Shown: positions 44,008 through 54,995 of the stretch, in pieces | Position numbering within the stretch: the stretch's first letter is position 1 | Layout: every line of letters begins with the position of its first letter | From: Deinandra increscens subsp. villosa | Lineage: Eukaryota > Streptophyta > Magnoliopsida > Asterales > Asteraceae | Direction: 5' to 3' | Assembly (NCBI GenBank): GCA_039602395.1 | Contig: JBCNJP010000023.1 | Span: 32,099,061-32,163,060, forward strand | DNA length: 64,000 nt | Program-made: the position numbers and the translations under genes | Notes under the pieces: model-generated | What the model saw: only the letters and a program-made list of their open reading frames with translations | What the model was told of the DNA's origin: nothing | The model's database searches: none

Positions 44008-44624
44008 AAAATGTTATTTGCTATTGATGATTTCAATTGAATGTATGTCTATGTCATGTTATTCTATTGCTTATTATTTGTTCAAATTATTGCTTATTAT
44101 TTTGTATATGAATTTAATTAATTAATTTTCTTAAAGAGATGGCTGAGGTTGCAAGAAGACATGGTGGTGATGGTGGCGGTAGAGATCCTAATCGTCCTTC
44201 ACGGCGAGTCGATGCTCAATGTGAAACTTGTAAGTAATTATTAGTTGTTTAAATGCTATTGATGATTTCGATTGAATGTATGTCTTTGAATCGCTATTCT
44301 ATTGCTTATTAGTTGTTTAAATATGTCTATAATTTCATGTAGCCAAAATAACTAAAACCAGAGGTGTCCAGAATCTTAAAGAAATCCAGATTCAGATAGA
44401 TAGAAACAAGGGCAATTTGTTGCCATTTGAGTTCGATTTGGAAACCAAGGGCTATAAGGGAATTGGAACATATTACACCTTGTGGGTTCGGGCTATATCA
44501 TTGGAGGTAAAAAAGAATTGCCCGCTTCACTACCCTTTTTGGCGTTTAGTTCCCAAGGAGGCAAAAAAGAAGATACTTCCCAATCTTCATGTATATTTTC
44601 TAATTTTTTTTTATTTTGCAAATT

Positions 44625-44627
<3 letters not shown>

Positions 44628-44664
<37 letters not shown>
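44628..44664. repeat. TA microsatellite in intron 2 of the CACTA second gene
   Basis: Perfect TA run followed by ACACACA. Confidence 0.9.
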
Positions 44665-44674
<10 letters not shown>

Positions 44675-45159
44675 TCTAATTCTTTCCTTTTTATAGGAAT
44701 CATTTGATTTGGAGCCTCATTACAAAAGTGCACATTGGCCCGAAATATTAAGCGGGATAGAAGATGACATGAAGACATCATATGGGGCATGGAAGAACCG
44801 GATGAAAATGCATTTTCTTGATAACGGGGGATACGAGAATTTGCAACAGGCAAGGAACTCGTGTCCTAAGAACCACATGGATGAGCCTGAATGGATAAAA
44901 CTCATCAATGAGTTGTTTCTAGATCCTGGATATATTAAACGTTGCGAGGCCAACAAACAGAACAGAGGAAAGATGCTATATCCTACTTCTCAAGGGTGCA
45001 AACCCTATGCCCAGATTAGACATCAAGATCTTTAAGCAAAGGGAAAAGTAAGTCATATTGAGATCTGGGCCAAAGAACACAAGGACAAGAAAGGTCGATG
45101 GAGAAATGCTAGAGCGGCCCAAGACTTTGTAAGTAAAATAGTTTAATTTGCTTTATAAA

Positions 45160-45660
45160 GTAATTTTGACCCGTTTAGTATTTTAATGGGATATACTAAG
45201 TGTTTAATAGTTGGTTCGAGTCATTTTGACCCGTTTTGCATTAAAATTGGTTATGATATAAGTATGGACAAATTTTAAGAATTTTAGTAATTTTGACCCG
45301 TTTAGTCTTTTAGTCGGATATCTTAGGTGAATTGAATTGGGTTTGAGTCATTTTGACCCGTTTAGTATTTTAATGGGACATACTAAGTGTTTAATAGTTG
45401 GTTCAAGTCATTTTGACCCTTTTTGCATGAAAATTGGTTATGATATAAGTATGGACAAATTTTAAGAATTTTAGTAATTTTGACCCGTTTAGTCATTTAG
45501 TCGGATATCTTAGGTGAATTGAATTGGGTTTGAGTCATTTTGACCCGTTTAGTATTTTTGTTGGATACATGATTAAGTGTTCTAAGGTTGGTTTGATTCA
45601 TTTTAACTTGTTTAGTATTTTGTTGGATATATTAAGTGTTCTAAAGTTGGTTTGATTCAT
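45160..45660. repeat. 187-bp tandem repeat in intron 3 of the CACTA second gene
   Basis: TTTTGACCCGTTTAGTATTT starts repeat units near 45163, 45350 and 45537, with the unit also containing a second TTTTGACCCGTTT variant. The third unit is partial and diverged. Confidence 0.88.
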
Positions 45661-46339
45661 TTTCACCCATTTAATACCTTAACACTTGATGATATTGCTA
45701 CTATTGTTCGATGTATTAAGTGTTGTATGTTTATTTAAATTTGGAAATTGTTTTTATAATGTAGAAAAAATTTTTGGACACAAAGGAGGAAATGCAACTA
45801 GCGATGGGAACCGAAGAGGACATTGATGAAAAGGAATGTCTTGGGCGTGCCTTAAAACCAAGAACCGGGCATGATAAAGGTATTGGTCGCGTGGTTAGGC
45901 AACCATCTCTCTACTATGATGTTGGTTCCTCATCAGAGTTGCAAGAGTTGAAGCAAAAATACCAAGAGCAACAACAACAATTGGTTGCCCAACAACAACT
46001 CCAACAAAGCACATAACAACAAGTTGCTATATTAATGGCTTTCTTGAACCCACAAATGCAAAAGCAACTACAACAAAACCTGCAGCAACAACAATCAAAT
46101 GAAGATGAAGACGAAGATGAAGATGAAGATGAAGATGAATGATTGCATTAGATACTATCTATGTTTAAAACTTTTATGTGTTTAAGTGAAGTTATTGTTC
46201 TTGACCTTTATGTTTGTTTTACGTTAATGGGTTTCTTTTGTTTAATCTATGAATTAAAGATGGATTTGAGTGAATTGTGAAACTGATTGGTTGGGTTTAC
46301 AAACCTGGAAAATATTTATAAAAAAAAGTTTTTTTTAAA

Positions 46340-46834
46340 CAGTACCTACAGTGGGGACGAGTCGCCACCAAAGGGTCTGCAAAATTTTCTATCCTAGGCT
46401 ATTGTGGGGACTTTTCGCCACCACCGGGTGTCAAGCATTTTTAAAATTAAGGCTATAGTGAGGACTTTTCGCCACCAGAGGTCCGGAATAAAAAAAAAGA
46501 GTTTTTCTGCAGTGGCAAAGATTCGCCACCAGAGGCGCAAAAAATATATATATTTTAAATCTCTGGTGGCAAATAGTCGCCACCATAGGTCAAATTTATT
46601 TTTTTTAACAATTTTTTTTAATCCATTAAATCTTTCGTGGCAAAGATGAAATGGCGATATATCGCCACCATAGAAAAGCTATGGTGGCAAAGGCTTCGGT
46701 GGCGACTTTTTTGACATTTAGCGAGGAAGATCCGGTGGCCAGGTCTATGGTGGCGACATTTCGCCACCAAAAGCTATGGTGGCGAATAGTCCCCACGTAA
46801 AGTCTTTTTCTTTTGTCACGAAAGACCATTTTTC
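46340..46834. repeat. CACTA subterminal repeats (TCGCCACCA / TGGTGGCGA)
   Basis: Roughly a dozen copies of a motif built on TCGCCACCA and its complement, often preceded by GTGGGGAC or GTGGCAAA, occur in both orientations (for example near 46364, 46410, 46467, 46520, 46579, 46662, 46700, 46750, 46780). They occupy the last 500 bp before the terminus, where CACTA transposases bind. Confidence 0.85.
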
Positions 46835-46843
46835 TTGTAGTGG
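46835..46843 (-). mobile_element. Right terminal inverted repeat of the CACTA element
   Basis: CTTGTAGTG is the reverse complement of CACTACAAG. No partner copy was found in the window. Confidence 0.75.
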
Positions 46844-46968
46844 ATAGTAATTGTGGTTTATCTTTTTACATTAGTCTTAGTAATACAACACTATACCAGG
46901 CTGTTAATAGTCTTTTTTGCAGAATACAAAGTCAATTCCAAGCTGACCTTTTGAAAATAATAACCAGT

Positions 46969-49575
46969 TGTGACATCCGAGAATTTCAAGGTTTACTTCC
47001 GTTAGACAATTCTGTTAGTTACGTTATAAGTGTTAACTTAGTAACTAATGCTTAACTAGGCCGAATACGTCCGCGACCTTTGGTTGATCACCAAACCTGC
47101 CCATATGTGTTATGTGTTCAATTAGTTATAGTTATTATGTGCAATGTGATTTAAATACATGACTTAGTATTGTGAATAGCATGACAACCCATGAACTGTA
47201 CTTATCTTGCTTAAAATGTAAACTGGTCACTTTTGGGTTTCCAGCGAAACTACCGGGCGAAACTATAGTGTCGCCCGGCTAGTCTACCCTCTGACTACCA
47301 GAGCCAGTTTCGCTTGGCCAGCGAAACTAGCCAGCGAAACTATGCCCTGATATATAATGACATAAAACCCTAGATATCACATTTTTGCCTCATTTCATAC
47401 AAAACACACACACTCTCCTGAGATATTATGGACCAGCTGATTCCAGCCAAGAACCATCAAGGAACCATCATCTCATCTCATCCATTTGGCCCTAGATCGA
47501 ATCGTGAGTCCCCAAAACCATTCTTTATGCATTTATATGTGTTTTTCTTGGTGTTTTACTTTAAAGCATGACCAAACCTCCATGGAATCACTTGATCTTC
47601 TGATATGTTGCTTAGGATTTCTAAATCTGTTATAAAGTTTATAACTTTACGTGTGAAATCCATCCATGTTGAAGATTTATGCTAGATTAGGTCATTTTAG
47701 GTTAAAATGTGTTTTTGGTGATTTGATGATGAAAATGCATGCTAAAGGTGTTAAAATGACTTCTGTGATGTTGGTAAATGGTTATGTATGCTAGATAATG
47801 AATTGCATGTAATATGGAAGCTGTTAGATGGATTTTTAGGCTGATTTATGTGTTTTTCGCGACCAGCGAAACTAGCCTGGTCTCTGGGCGAAACTATATA
47901 GCGAAACTATGTATATCTCCTTCCAGCGACACTATACAGCGAAACTATAGTGTCGCCGGGTAAACCAACCAGACCTGTCCGAACGAAACTACCGAGCGAA
48001 ATACCCTGAACGAAAGTTCAAACCAGTTTCGAGCGAATCTAAGCTGGCGAAACTGTGTCAACAGTTTCGAGCGAAACTAGCTTAGCGAAACTGTGTCATC
48101 GGGTAATCCCTAGCGAAAGTGCTGCCCGTGCACATAGCGAAACTGTGCAGCGACACTAGGCTAGCGAAACTGTGACCTGACCAAAATCCAAACTTGTGCA
48201 ATTTACTTGAACGTTATGCCATGACTTACATGATTATGCTATGATGATACATGCTTTGATTTCTGATGTATATGAACCCTTGTTTATGATCAACCATCGG
48301 TGTCGTGTGTCGGTATGTCGAGTCATAGTTCCAACGTGCTATGTTATGGGCCATAGTGACGTTAAGTAAAGATTAGACACAAAACTAATACTTAAGACCT
48401 AAACGTGTTCATAGGTCTTCGTTAAGCAAACTTGGATTATATAGCAAGTGTAGCAGTGCAACCCAAGGTGAGTGTCACTAACCCGATTACCGTGAACCCG
48501 TTTGGGTCACACCGAATAACTAAATGAAAAACAATGCTGACAACTTCGAGAGTGCTATGCACCTCCCTGATGAACTTGAAAACTTGGAGTGCTCGGCACC
48601 CACTTGATGAACTTGAAGTGCTTTATGGGAAGCACTTGTGAATTACTTAAACAACTATTTCTGAAACGAAACTGAAAACACTTTTGAGATTCATGAGAAT
48701 CCGGTAAACCTTTTTAATATGGCTAGCGTAGGTTAAAGTCTAAACCACATGATATCACATGATTTCTAAGGATGCCTTGAAACTTAAAAGTCCTCAACTA
48801 AATTGTACCATTAATTGTAAAGCGAGGGGATGTTGGGTAGATCTACTGGAGTTTGACAAACTCCGCCCCGTGGCACGGGGAGTGCACGGAGGTACAATAT
48901 CAGCCTATCTGACCGTGATCCCGAGAGGACACGGGGGAGGCAAATCCGCGATGACGTAGGTCCGCAGAACCTGATGGCACGGCCACTACAATAATTTATG
49001 GTCAGCTTTGGTACAAACTTCCTTAGTGCATGGAACAACGGATTAGCTACCCGCGATATCGGTTGAGCACTTTAACTATACAAAACTAGTTCATACCCGA
49101 TAACGTATGTTACGAACAATACTTTGACTAAACCACAGAATTATGATTTTGGATATTACTAAGCATTGCTTTTCACAAACAAATATTACATAAGTATATG
49201 TTGACGCGATTATGATTATTAGACCGGGCCACTGCATGACAAGCCCACCGTGAACTCACCAACCGTTAGGTTGACACTTGCGTGGTTTAAACTTTTGCAG
49301 ATCGCTAAGGAGTATCCGGAGCGGGTTGGCATGGCACATGAAGACTTTTATTTTTAGTTAAACTAGTTGGGAATTTAATACAATGATTTTGTAAAGCACG
49401 TGGTTAGTGCTAAAGATAATGATTTTTCCGCTGCGTACTGTTAAACGGTTTCTATTATTAATGTTTGGACTTTACTCTGATTCGTTTAGTATTTGTAACT
49501 AATGGTTGTGGTCCTGGTCTGGTCGCACCCCTTAACGGTATAAACTCCGTTAGTGGTTGATTTGGGGGTGTGACA
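46969..49575 (+). repeat. 5' LTR of the Gypsy element
   Basis: Begins TGTGACATCC and ends GGGGTGTGACA. Two zones (47240-47345 and 47860-48180) are packed with GCGAAACT words. No real gene is seen; short ORFs recur identically in the 3' LTR. Confidence 0.95.
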
Positions 49576-49578
49576 GAT

Positions 49579-49591
49579 TGGTATCAGAGCC
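49579..49591 (+). promoter_or_regulatory. Primer binding site of the Gypsy element
   Basis: TGGTATCAGAGCC begins three bases after the LTR, complementary to initiator Met tRNA. Confidence 0.9.
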
Positions 49592-50127
49592 ATAAGTTGC
49601 AGAGAACTGGAATCATTTTCTAAAACGATTTGGAAACTGCAACTTAAAAACCTTAGTTACAAACGAACAAACAAAATTCCCAAAACCAAAATAATTACGT
49701 GCCAACCTGGGATACTCGCTCTGCTGTGTAAGTAAAAGCTTAGTACGTATGTATATATATAGATATAAATATATATATAGAACGTGTCTAGGAAGTCTAA
49801 CGGAAAACCTTAGGAAAATTTTCACACACGAATACGAAACGCGAACGCTAATGCGCGCACTATGCCGGGGGAAAGCGACAACGAAACGATGCTACGCGTT
49901 ACGTCCTGATTTCTACTACGATGACTACGCCGACGGTGACTTTTATGGGAAAGCCGACTTTCGACGATAGCTACTTACGACTTACGACGTTCTCCGACGA
50001 CGCCTCGATTTTGCACAAAATTTTCTGGACTAATAGTGGGATAACGGGAATTGCTAATATACATATTATGGGATATGTATAAAGTATAACTGTGACTGAA
50101 CACTGGCTACTTTAACTGTTCAGCAAA
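49592..50127 (+). other. Leader of the Gypsy element
   Basis: Non-coding leader between the primer site and the gag ATG at 50128. No feature stands out beyond AT-rich tracts near 49750. Confidence 0.5.
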
Positions 50128-52645
50128 ATGTCTGGAAGGGCTGGAAGAAACAACATTAACTTGACACCCGCGCAACTGCAAGCGATGATTAACGAACATG
50201 TGCAAGCTGCCGTGGCAGCCGTCCAAGCTACAATTGCCGCGCATGGTAATTATTATGCCGGTTAAGGCACAAAGCGATTATATTTTGAATTATTTAAAAC
50301 CCGAACTATTTATTGCATCAGGAAACCAACATCACTGTACGTTTAAGTCTTTCATGGACTGTAAGCCGATGACGTTCTCCGGCGAGGAAGGAGCGGTGGG
50401 ACTCCTTAGATGGATCGAGAAGTCTGAAAAGGTTTTCTCCATGTGTAATTGCCCCGCTGAAAACAAAGTGAAGTTTGCGACTGGTACCTTTGAAGGAGCT
50501 GCTCTTACCTGGTGGAATGCTGAAATCCAGATGATTGGGTTAGATGCTGCCAATAACATGGAATGGGGAGCATTTAAGGAACTGATTATGGAGGAATACT
50601 GTCCCCGCGATCAAGTGAAGAAGCTAGAGGGTGAATTCTTGAATCTGAAGATGACTGGGTCTGAAATCGAACAGTATACTGCGCGTTACCATGAGTACGC
50701 GGTACTATGCCCCACAATGGTGGATGCTGAGTTCAAACGCATCGAGCGTTATCTGGAGGGCCTCGCGCCTCAAATCAAAGGACTAGTGACTGCCAGCAAC
50801 CCCGCAACTGTACAGCAAGCCATCCGTTTGGCTCACAAACTTACTGATCAGGAGGTTGAGAAGGGTACACTTCCTGCAAAGGCCACTGAGAAGACTGCCC
50901 TTAGTGGCAAAAGAAAAGCTGATGATGAAGCTCCTGAGAACTCAATGAACAATCAGAGTGTTGGAAACAGCACTGGGAGGTCTTATAATTCTCAGGGTCA
51001 GAGCAAGAGGTCTGGAAACAACAGTGGAAACAACCGCCAGGGCGGAAATGGTCAAAGCAACTACAGGGGTAACCTGCCTTTGTGTAACAAGTGTGGGAAA
51101 CATCATGCTGGTGTTTGTAGAAAGAACTTGAGCTGTGAAAGGTGTGGGAAGAAGAGCCACGAAGCAAAAGACTGTTGGGCAACTCTACCTGAGCAACAAA
51201 ACCGCCAAAGGCAAAACAACAACAACAACAATCATGGCAACAACTATGGGAACAACCGTAACGGGCAAGGAAATAATCAGAACAATAATGGTGGAGCCCG
51301 TGGCTGTTTTGAATGTGGTGCTCAAGGCCACATTAAGAGGGACTGCCCGCAGTTGAGAAGACAGGGTAATGGTAATCAAGGAAACAACGGTGGGAATGGT
51401 AATGGTGGAGGTAATGGCAATGGGAATGGTGGAAATGGCAGAGGAAGGGCTTTTGTTATGGGTCAAGGTGAAGCTCGCAATGATGCCAACGTGATTAACG
51501 GTAAATTCATCCTTAATGGTTTCTTTGCTACTGTATTGTTTGATTCTGGTGCTGAAAGAAGCTTTATTTCCACTAAATTTGCTAAGTTGATTAATGCTAA
51601 ACCTATTGCCTTAGACGCTAAATATGTGGTAGAACTAGCAAATGGTAAACTCCATAATACAACTCAGATAGTTAAGGACTGTAAGTTAGAACTAGCTGGC
51701 CATACATTAGGAATCGACCTTATGCCTTTCCCGATTGGTAGTTTTGATGTTATAGTAGGAATGGATTGGTTATCTGAGAATCGAGCTGAAATCTTATGTA
51801 AAGAAAAAGTGGTTCGTATCCCACTCGAAGGAGGTAAAGTGTTAACGGTCCAAGGTGAAAAAGGTGGAGCAGTCACCGGTATTATCTCTTTCCTCAAAGC
51901 TCAAAAGTGCCTTCGTAAAGGTCACTTCGCGATCCTTGTAAACGTCACCGACACGACACTTCCCGAGCGTAGAATCGACGATCACCCGATAGTTCGCGAC
52001 TTCCAAGACGTATTTCCTGATGATCTGCCTGGTTTGCCTCCATTTCGACAAGTAGAGTTTGGAATCGACTTAGTTCCTGGAGCGTCTCCGATTGCACGCG
52101 CACCTTATCGTTTGGCGATAAGTGAACTCAACGAACTCTCCGCACAACTTCAAGAGTTACTTGACAAAGGGTTTATTCGTCCGAGTTCATCTCCATGGGG
52201 AGCACCAGTATTATTTGTTAAGAAGAAGGATGGAACGTTCCGTATGTGTATTGATTACCGAGAGCTTAACAAGGTTACTATCAAGAATCGTTATCCACTC
52301 CCTCGAATCGACGATCTCTTCGACCAGCTACAAGGTTCGAGCTACTTCTCAAAGATTGATCTACGGTCTGGATATCACCAGCTTCGCGTTCGAGATGAGG
52401 ATGTCCCCAAGACTGCTTTCAGAACTCGGTATGGTCACTACGAATTCCTGGTTATGCCGTTTGGGCTAACCAATGCACCTGCCGTATTTATGGATCTGAT
52501 GAATCGAGTGTGCAAGCCGTACCTCGATAAGTTTGTAATAGTTTTCATTGATGATATTTTGATCTACTCCAAGACAAAGGAGGAACACGAGGAGCACCTG
52601 CGACTTATCTTGGAATTGCTCCGCAAGGAACAAGCTTTATGCTAA
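50128..52645 (+). pseudogene. Gypsy Gag-protease-RT (N-terminal half of the polyprotein)
   Basis: The natural start is ATG 50128 (MSGRAGRNNINLTPAQLQAM), which reaches a TAA at 50263-50265. The main frame is open from 50198 onward, so a small indel lies near the start. Gag has FEGAALTWWNAEIQMIG and YTARYHEYAVLCP. Three zinc knuckles follow: CNKCGKHHAGVC, CERCGKKSHEAKDC and CFECGAQGHIKRDC, set in Asn/Gly-rich sequence. The protease motif is VLFDSGAERSFIS. RT has FRMCIDYRELNKVTIKNRYP, YHQLRVRDEDVPKTAFRTRY and the catalytic FIDDILIYSK. One extra base near 52631-52635 turns the frame into a stop at 52645. Confidence 0.93.
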
Positions 52646-54836
52646 GTTTTCGAAGTGCGATTTTTGGATTCGCGAAGTCCAGTTTCTTGGACACATTGTT
52701 AACCAGGAAGGAATTCACGTCGACCCAGCTAAAGTGGAAGCTATCAAGAATTGGTCTACCCCTAGAGCGCCAACCGAAATCCGACAATTTTTGGGACTTG
52801 CCGGATATTACCGAAGGTTCATTAAGGGTTTCTCGCAATTGGCTCAACCCTTAACAGCTTTAACGCACAAAGGAGTGCAATATAGATGGGGTGAAAAAGA
52901 AGAACGCGCGTTTCAAACTCTTAAGGACATGCTATGCTCAGCTCCAATTCTCACGTTACCCGATGGGGTTGACGACTTTGTAGTTTATTGTGATGCATCC
53001 ATTCAAGGACTCGGTTGCGTGTTGATGCAACGGGACAAGGTGATTGCCTATGGGTCCAGGCAACTGAAGGACACTGAGAAGAATTATACAACGCATGATT
53101 TGGAATTGGGAGCCGTTATTCATGCACTCAAGATTTGGAGACATTACCTCTACGGAACAAAGTGCACAATATTTACCGATCACAAAAGCTTACAGCACAT
53201 CTTTGAACAGAAGGATCTCAATATGCGACAGCGACGGTGGGTCGAACTACTGAATGATTATGACTTAGCAATCAAATATCACCCGGGAAAAGCCAATGTT
53301 GTGGCTGATGCATTAAGTCGGAAAGAGTACGAAAAGCCTCGACGGGTACGAGCGCTGCAACTTACCATTCACACGGGATTGCCGGATCGGATCCGCGATG
53401 CCCAACGAGAAGCTTTGAAAGAAGAAAACTTCGCAGCTGAAGCACTGCGTGGTGTAGATGGTAACTCCGAAGTTAGGTCCGACGGACTCAGGTATTATAA
53501 TGATAGAATTTGGGTTCCCTTACTTGGAAATCTTCGTGAGCTCGTGATGGACGAGGCTCACAAGTCAAGGTATTCGGTGCACCCAGGATCAGATAAAATG
53601 TACCAAGATTTGAAGAATTTGTATTGGTGGCCGAATATGAAAGCCGACATTGCTCGATATGTGGCTAAATGTTTAACGTGCTCAAGAGTCAAGATTGAGT
53701 ACCAAAAGCCTTCTGGGCTATTACAGCAACCAAAGATCCCAGAATGGAAATGGGAGGATATCTCAATGGATATTGTAACAGGATTACCTCATCGATCGAA
53801 TCGACCGGATGCGATTTGGGTTATCATTGATCGATTAACCAAATCTGCACATTTTATCCCGATGAAGGAAAACGACAATATGGATAAGTTGACGAAGCTG
53901 TACATTGACCGAATTGTGGCACGTCATGGAGTGCCTAAGACCATTATCTCAGATCGAGATCCTCGATTTACTTCCCGACTATGGCAATCTATGCAAGAAG
54001 CACTGGGAACCAGACTGGATATGAGTACAGCTTATCACCCGCAGACCGATGGTCAGACGGAACGAACTATTCAGACTTTAGAAGACATGCTCCGAGCTTG
54101 CATTCTCGACTTCGGTAAAGACTGGGAAGCTCACCTTCCGTTGGTGGAGTTCTCCTACAACAACAGTTATCATTCGAGCATCGGTGCAGCACCTTTTGAA
54201 GCCCTTTATGGCAGAAAATGTAGATCGCCCGTGTGTTGGGCCGAAACGGGTGAGAAGGGACTCACCGGACCAGAACTCATTCATGATACTACGGAGCGAA
54301 TTATTCAAATCAGAAAGCGGATAGCCGCAGCACGTGACAGACAAAAGAGCTATGCCGACAAGCGCCGCAAGCCTTTGAAGTTCGAAGTAGGCGACAAGGT
54401 ACTGTTGAAGGTATCTCCCTGGAAAGGTGTGATACGCTTCGGGAAGCGTGGAAAGCTGAATCCTCGCTACATCGGTCCATTTGAAATCATTGGGGAAGTA
54501 GGCCCGGTGGCCTACCGTTTACGACTCCCTGCCGAACTCGATGGAGTCCACAACGTGTTTCACGTCTCTAACCTAAAGAAATGTCTGGCTGAAGACACTG
54601 AAATAATTCCTTTGGAGGAAATGGAAATTGATGAACATTTGAGATTTATCGAGCAACCGGTAGAAATCATGGGACGCGAGGAGAAAGCCCTCAAACGTAG
54701 CAAGATTCCGATCGTCAAGGTTCGATGGAACTCAAAGCGTGGACCTGAATATACTTGGGAACGAGAGGATCAAATGAAGAAAAAGTATCCTCACTTGTTT
54801 GAGCAAACGTCCGCAAATACTCAAGGTATGATTTAA
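52632..54836 (+). pseudogene. Gypsy RT C-terminus, RNase H, integrase and chromodomain
   Basis: The frame picks up as KLYAKFSKCDFWIREVQFLG, directly continuing RT after the extra base. RNase H follows (VVYCDASIQGLGCVLMQ, then YTTHDLELGAVIHALKIWRH). The integrase HHCC site spans HPGSDKMYQDLKNLYWWP to CLTCSRVK. Its core has SMDIVTGLP, IISDRDPRFTS and HPQTDGQTERTIQTLEDMLR. The C-terminus has the GPF-type LNPRYIGPFEIIGEVGPVAY and then VRWNSKRGPEYTWEREDQMK, a chromodomain-like end used for targeting in Tekay-type chromoviruses. Apart from the upstream shift this half is open for over 700 codons. Confidence 0.94.
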
Positions 54837-54995
54837 TTTTGTGGACCAAAATTCCTGTAACAGGAGGAGGATGTGACGACCCTAAAACTTTTGCTTTCTT
54901 TCCCCAGCAAATATAGCAACGACGACAGCCGAGGCTGCGAACGCTACGACGCAAGAATAATTTTCGGGACGAAAATTCCAATTGCAAGGGGATGA
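54837..54995 (+). other. 3' region with two polypurine tract / LTR-start modules
   Basis: Near 54848-54883 the order is CCAAAATTCCTGT, AGGAGGAGGA, then TGTGACGACCC, like a polypurine tract and LTR start. About 110 bp on, CGAAAATTCC, GCAAGGGGATGA and TGTGACATCC repeat the layout at the real LTR border. The first module looks like a relic. Confidence 0.6.

Larger units (their letters stand above)
44139..46142 (+). pseudogene. CACTA second gene, TNPA/Transposase_24-like, four exons with two stops
   Basis: Exons with GT/AG borders and consistent phase are 44139-44229, 44343-44590, 44697-45128 and 45765-46142. The protein begins MAEVARRHGGDGGGRDPNRP. It has LPFEFDLETKGYKGIGTYYT, WKNRMKMHFLDNGGYENLQQ, CPKNHMDEPEWIKLINELF and HIEIWAKEHKDKKGRWRNAR, the pattern of the plant En/Spm Transposase_24 family. 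A Gln-rich segment and an acidic end follow. TAA codons at 45033-45035 and 46014-46016 break the frame, the second replacing CAA. In En/Spm the analogous product binds subterminal repeats, and such repeats follow immediately here. Confidence 0.82.
40074..46843 (+). mobile_element. CACTA (En/Spm) DNA transposon, degenerate, left end not found
   Basis: Two adjacent genes with CACTA-type transposase domains are followed by a subterminal repeat region and the right terminus CTTGTAGTG (46835-46843), the complement of a CACTACAAG inverted repeat. The left terminus is missing because the retrotransposon complex ends at 40073. 40074-40646 is non-coding. Confidence 0.85.

Noticed and set aside
43776..44036. 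Minus-strand poly-Ser frame
   Set aside because: It is the antisense of the acidic tail repeat of the CACTA transposase.
44616..44804. Tyr/Ile-rich peptides across the TA repeat
   Set aside because: They are artefacts of a microsatellite in intron 2 of the CACTA gene.
45160..45660. CRISPR-like array
   Set aside because: The repeats are long tandem units in a plant intron, without short repeats and unique spacers.
48759..49038. 66- and 75-codon frames in the Gypsy LTR, repeated at 56786-57065
   Set aside because: They recur only because the LTRs are identical; no protein features.
54858..54883. True start of the Gypsy 3' LTR at TGTGACGACCC
   Set aside because: The 5' LTR begins TGTGACATCC and matches only from 54996, so the earlier copy is a relic module.
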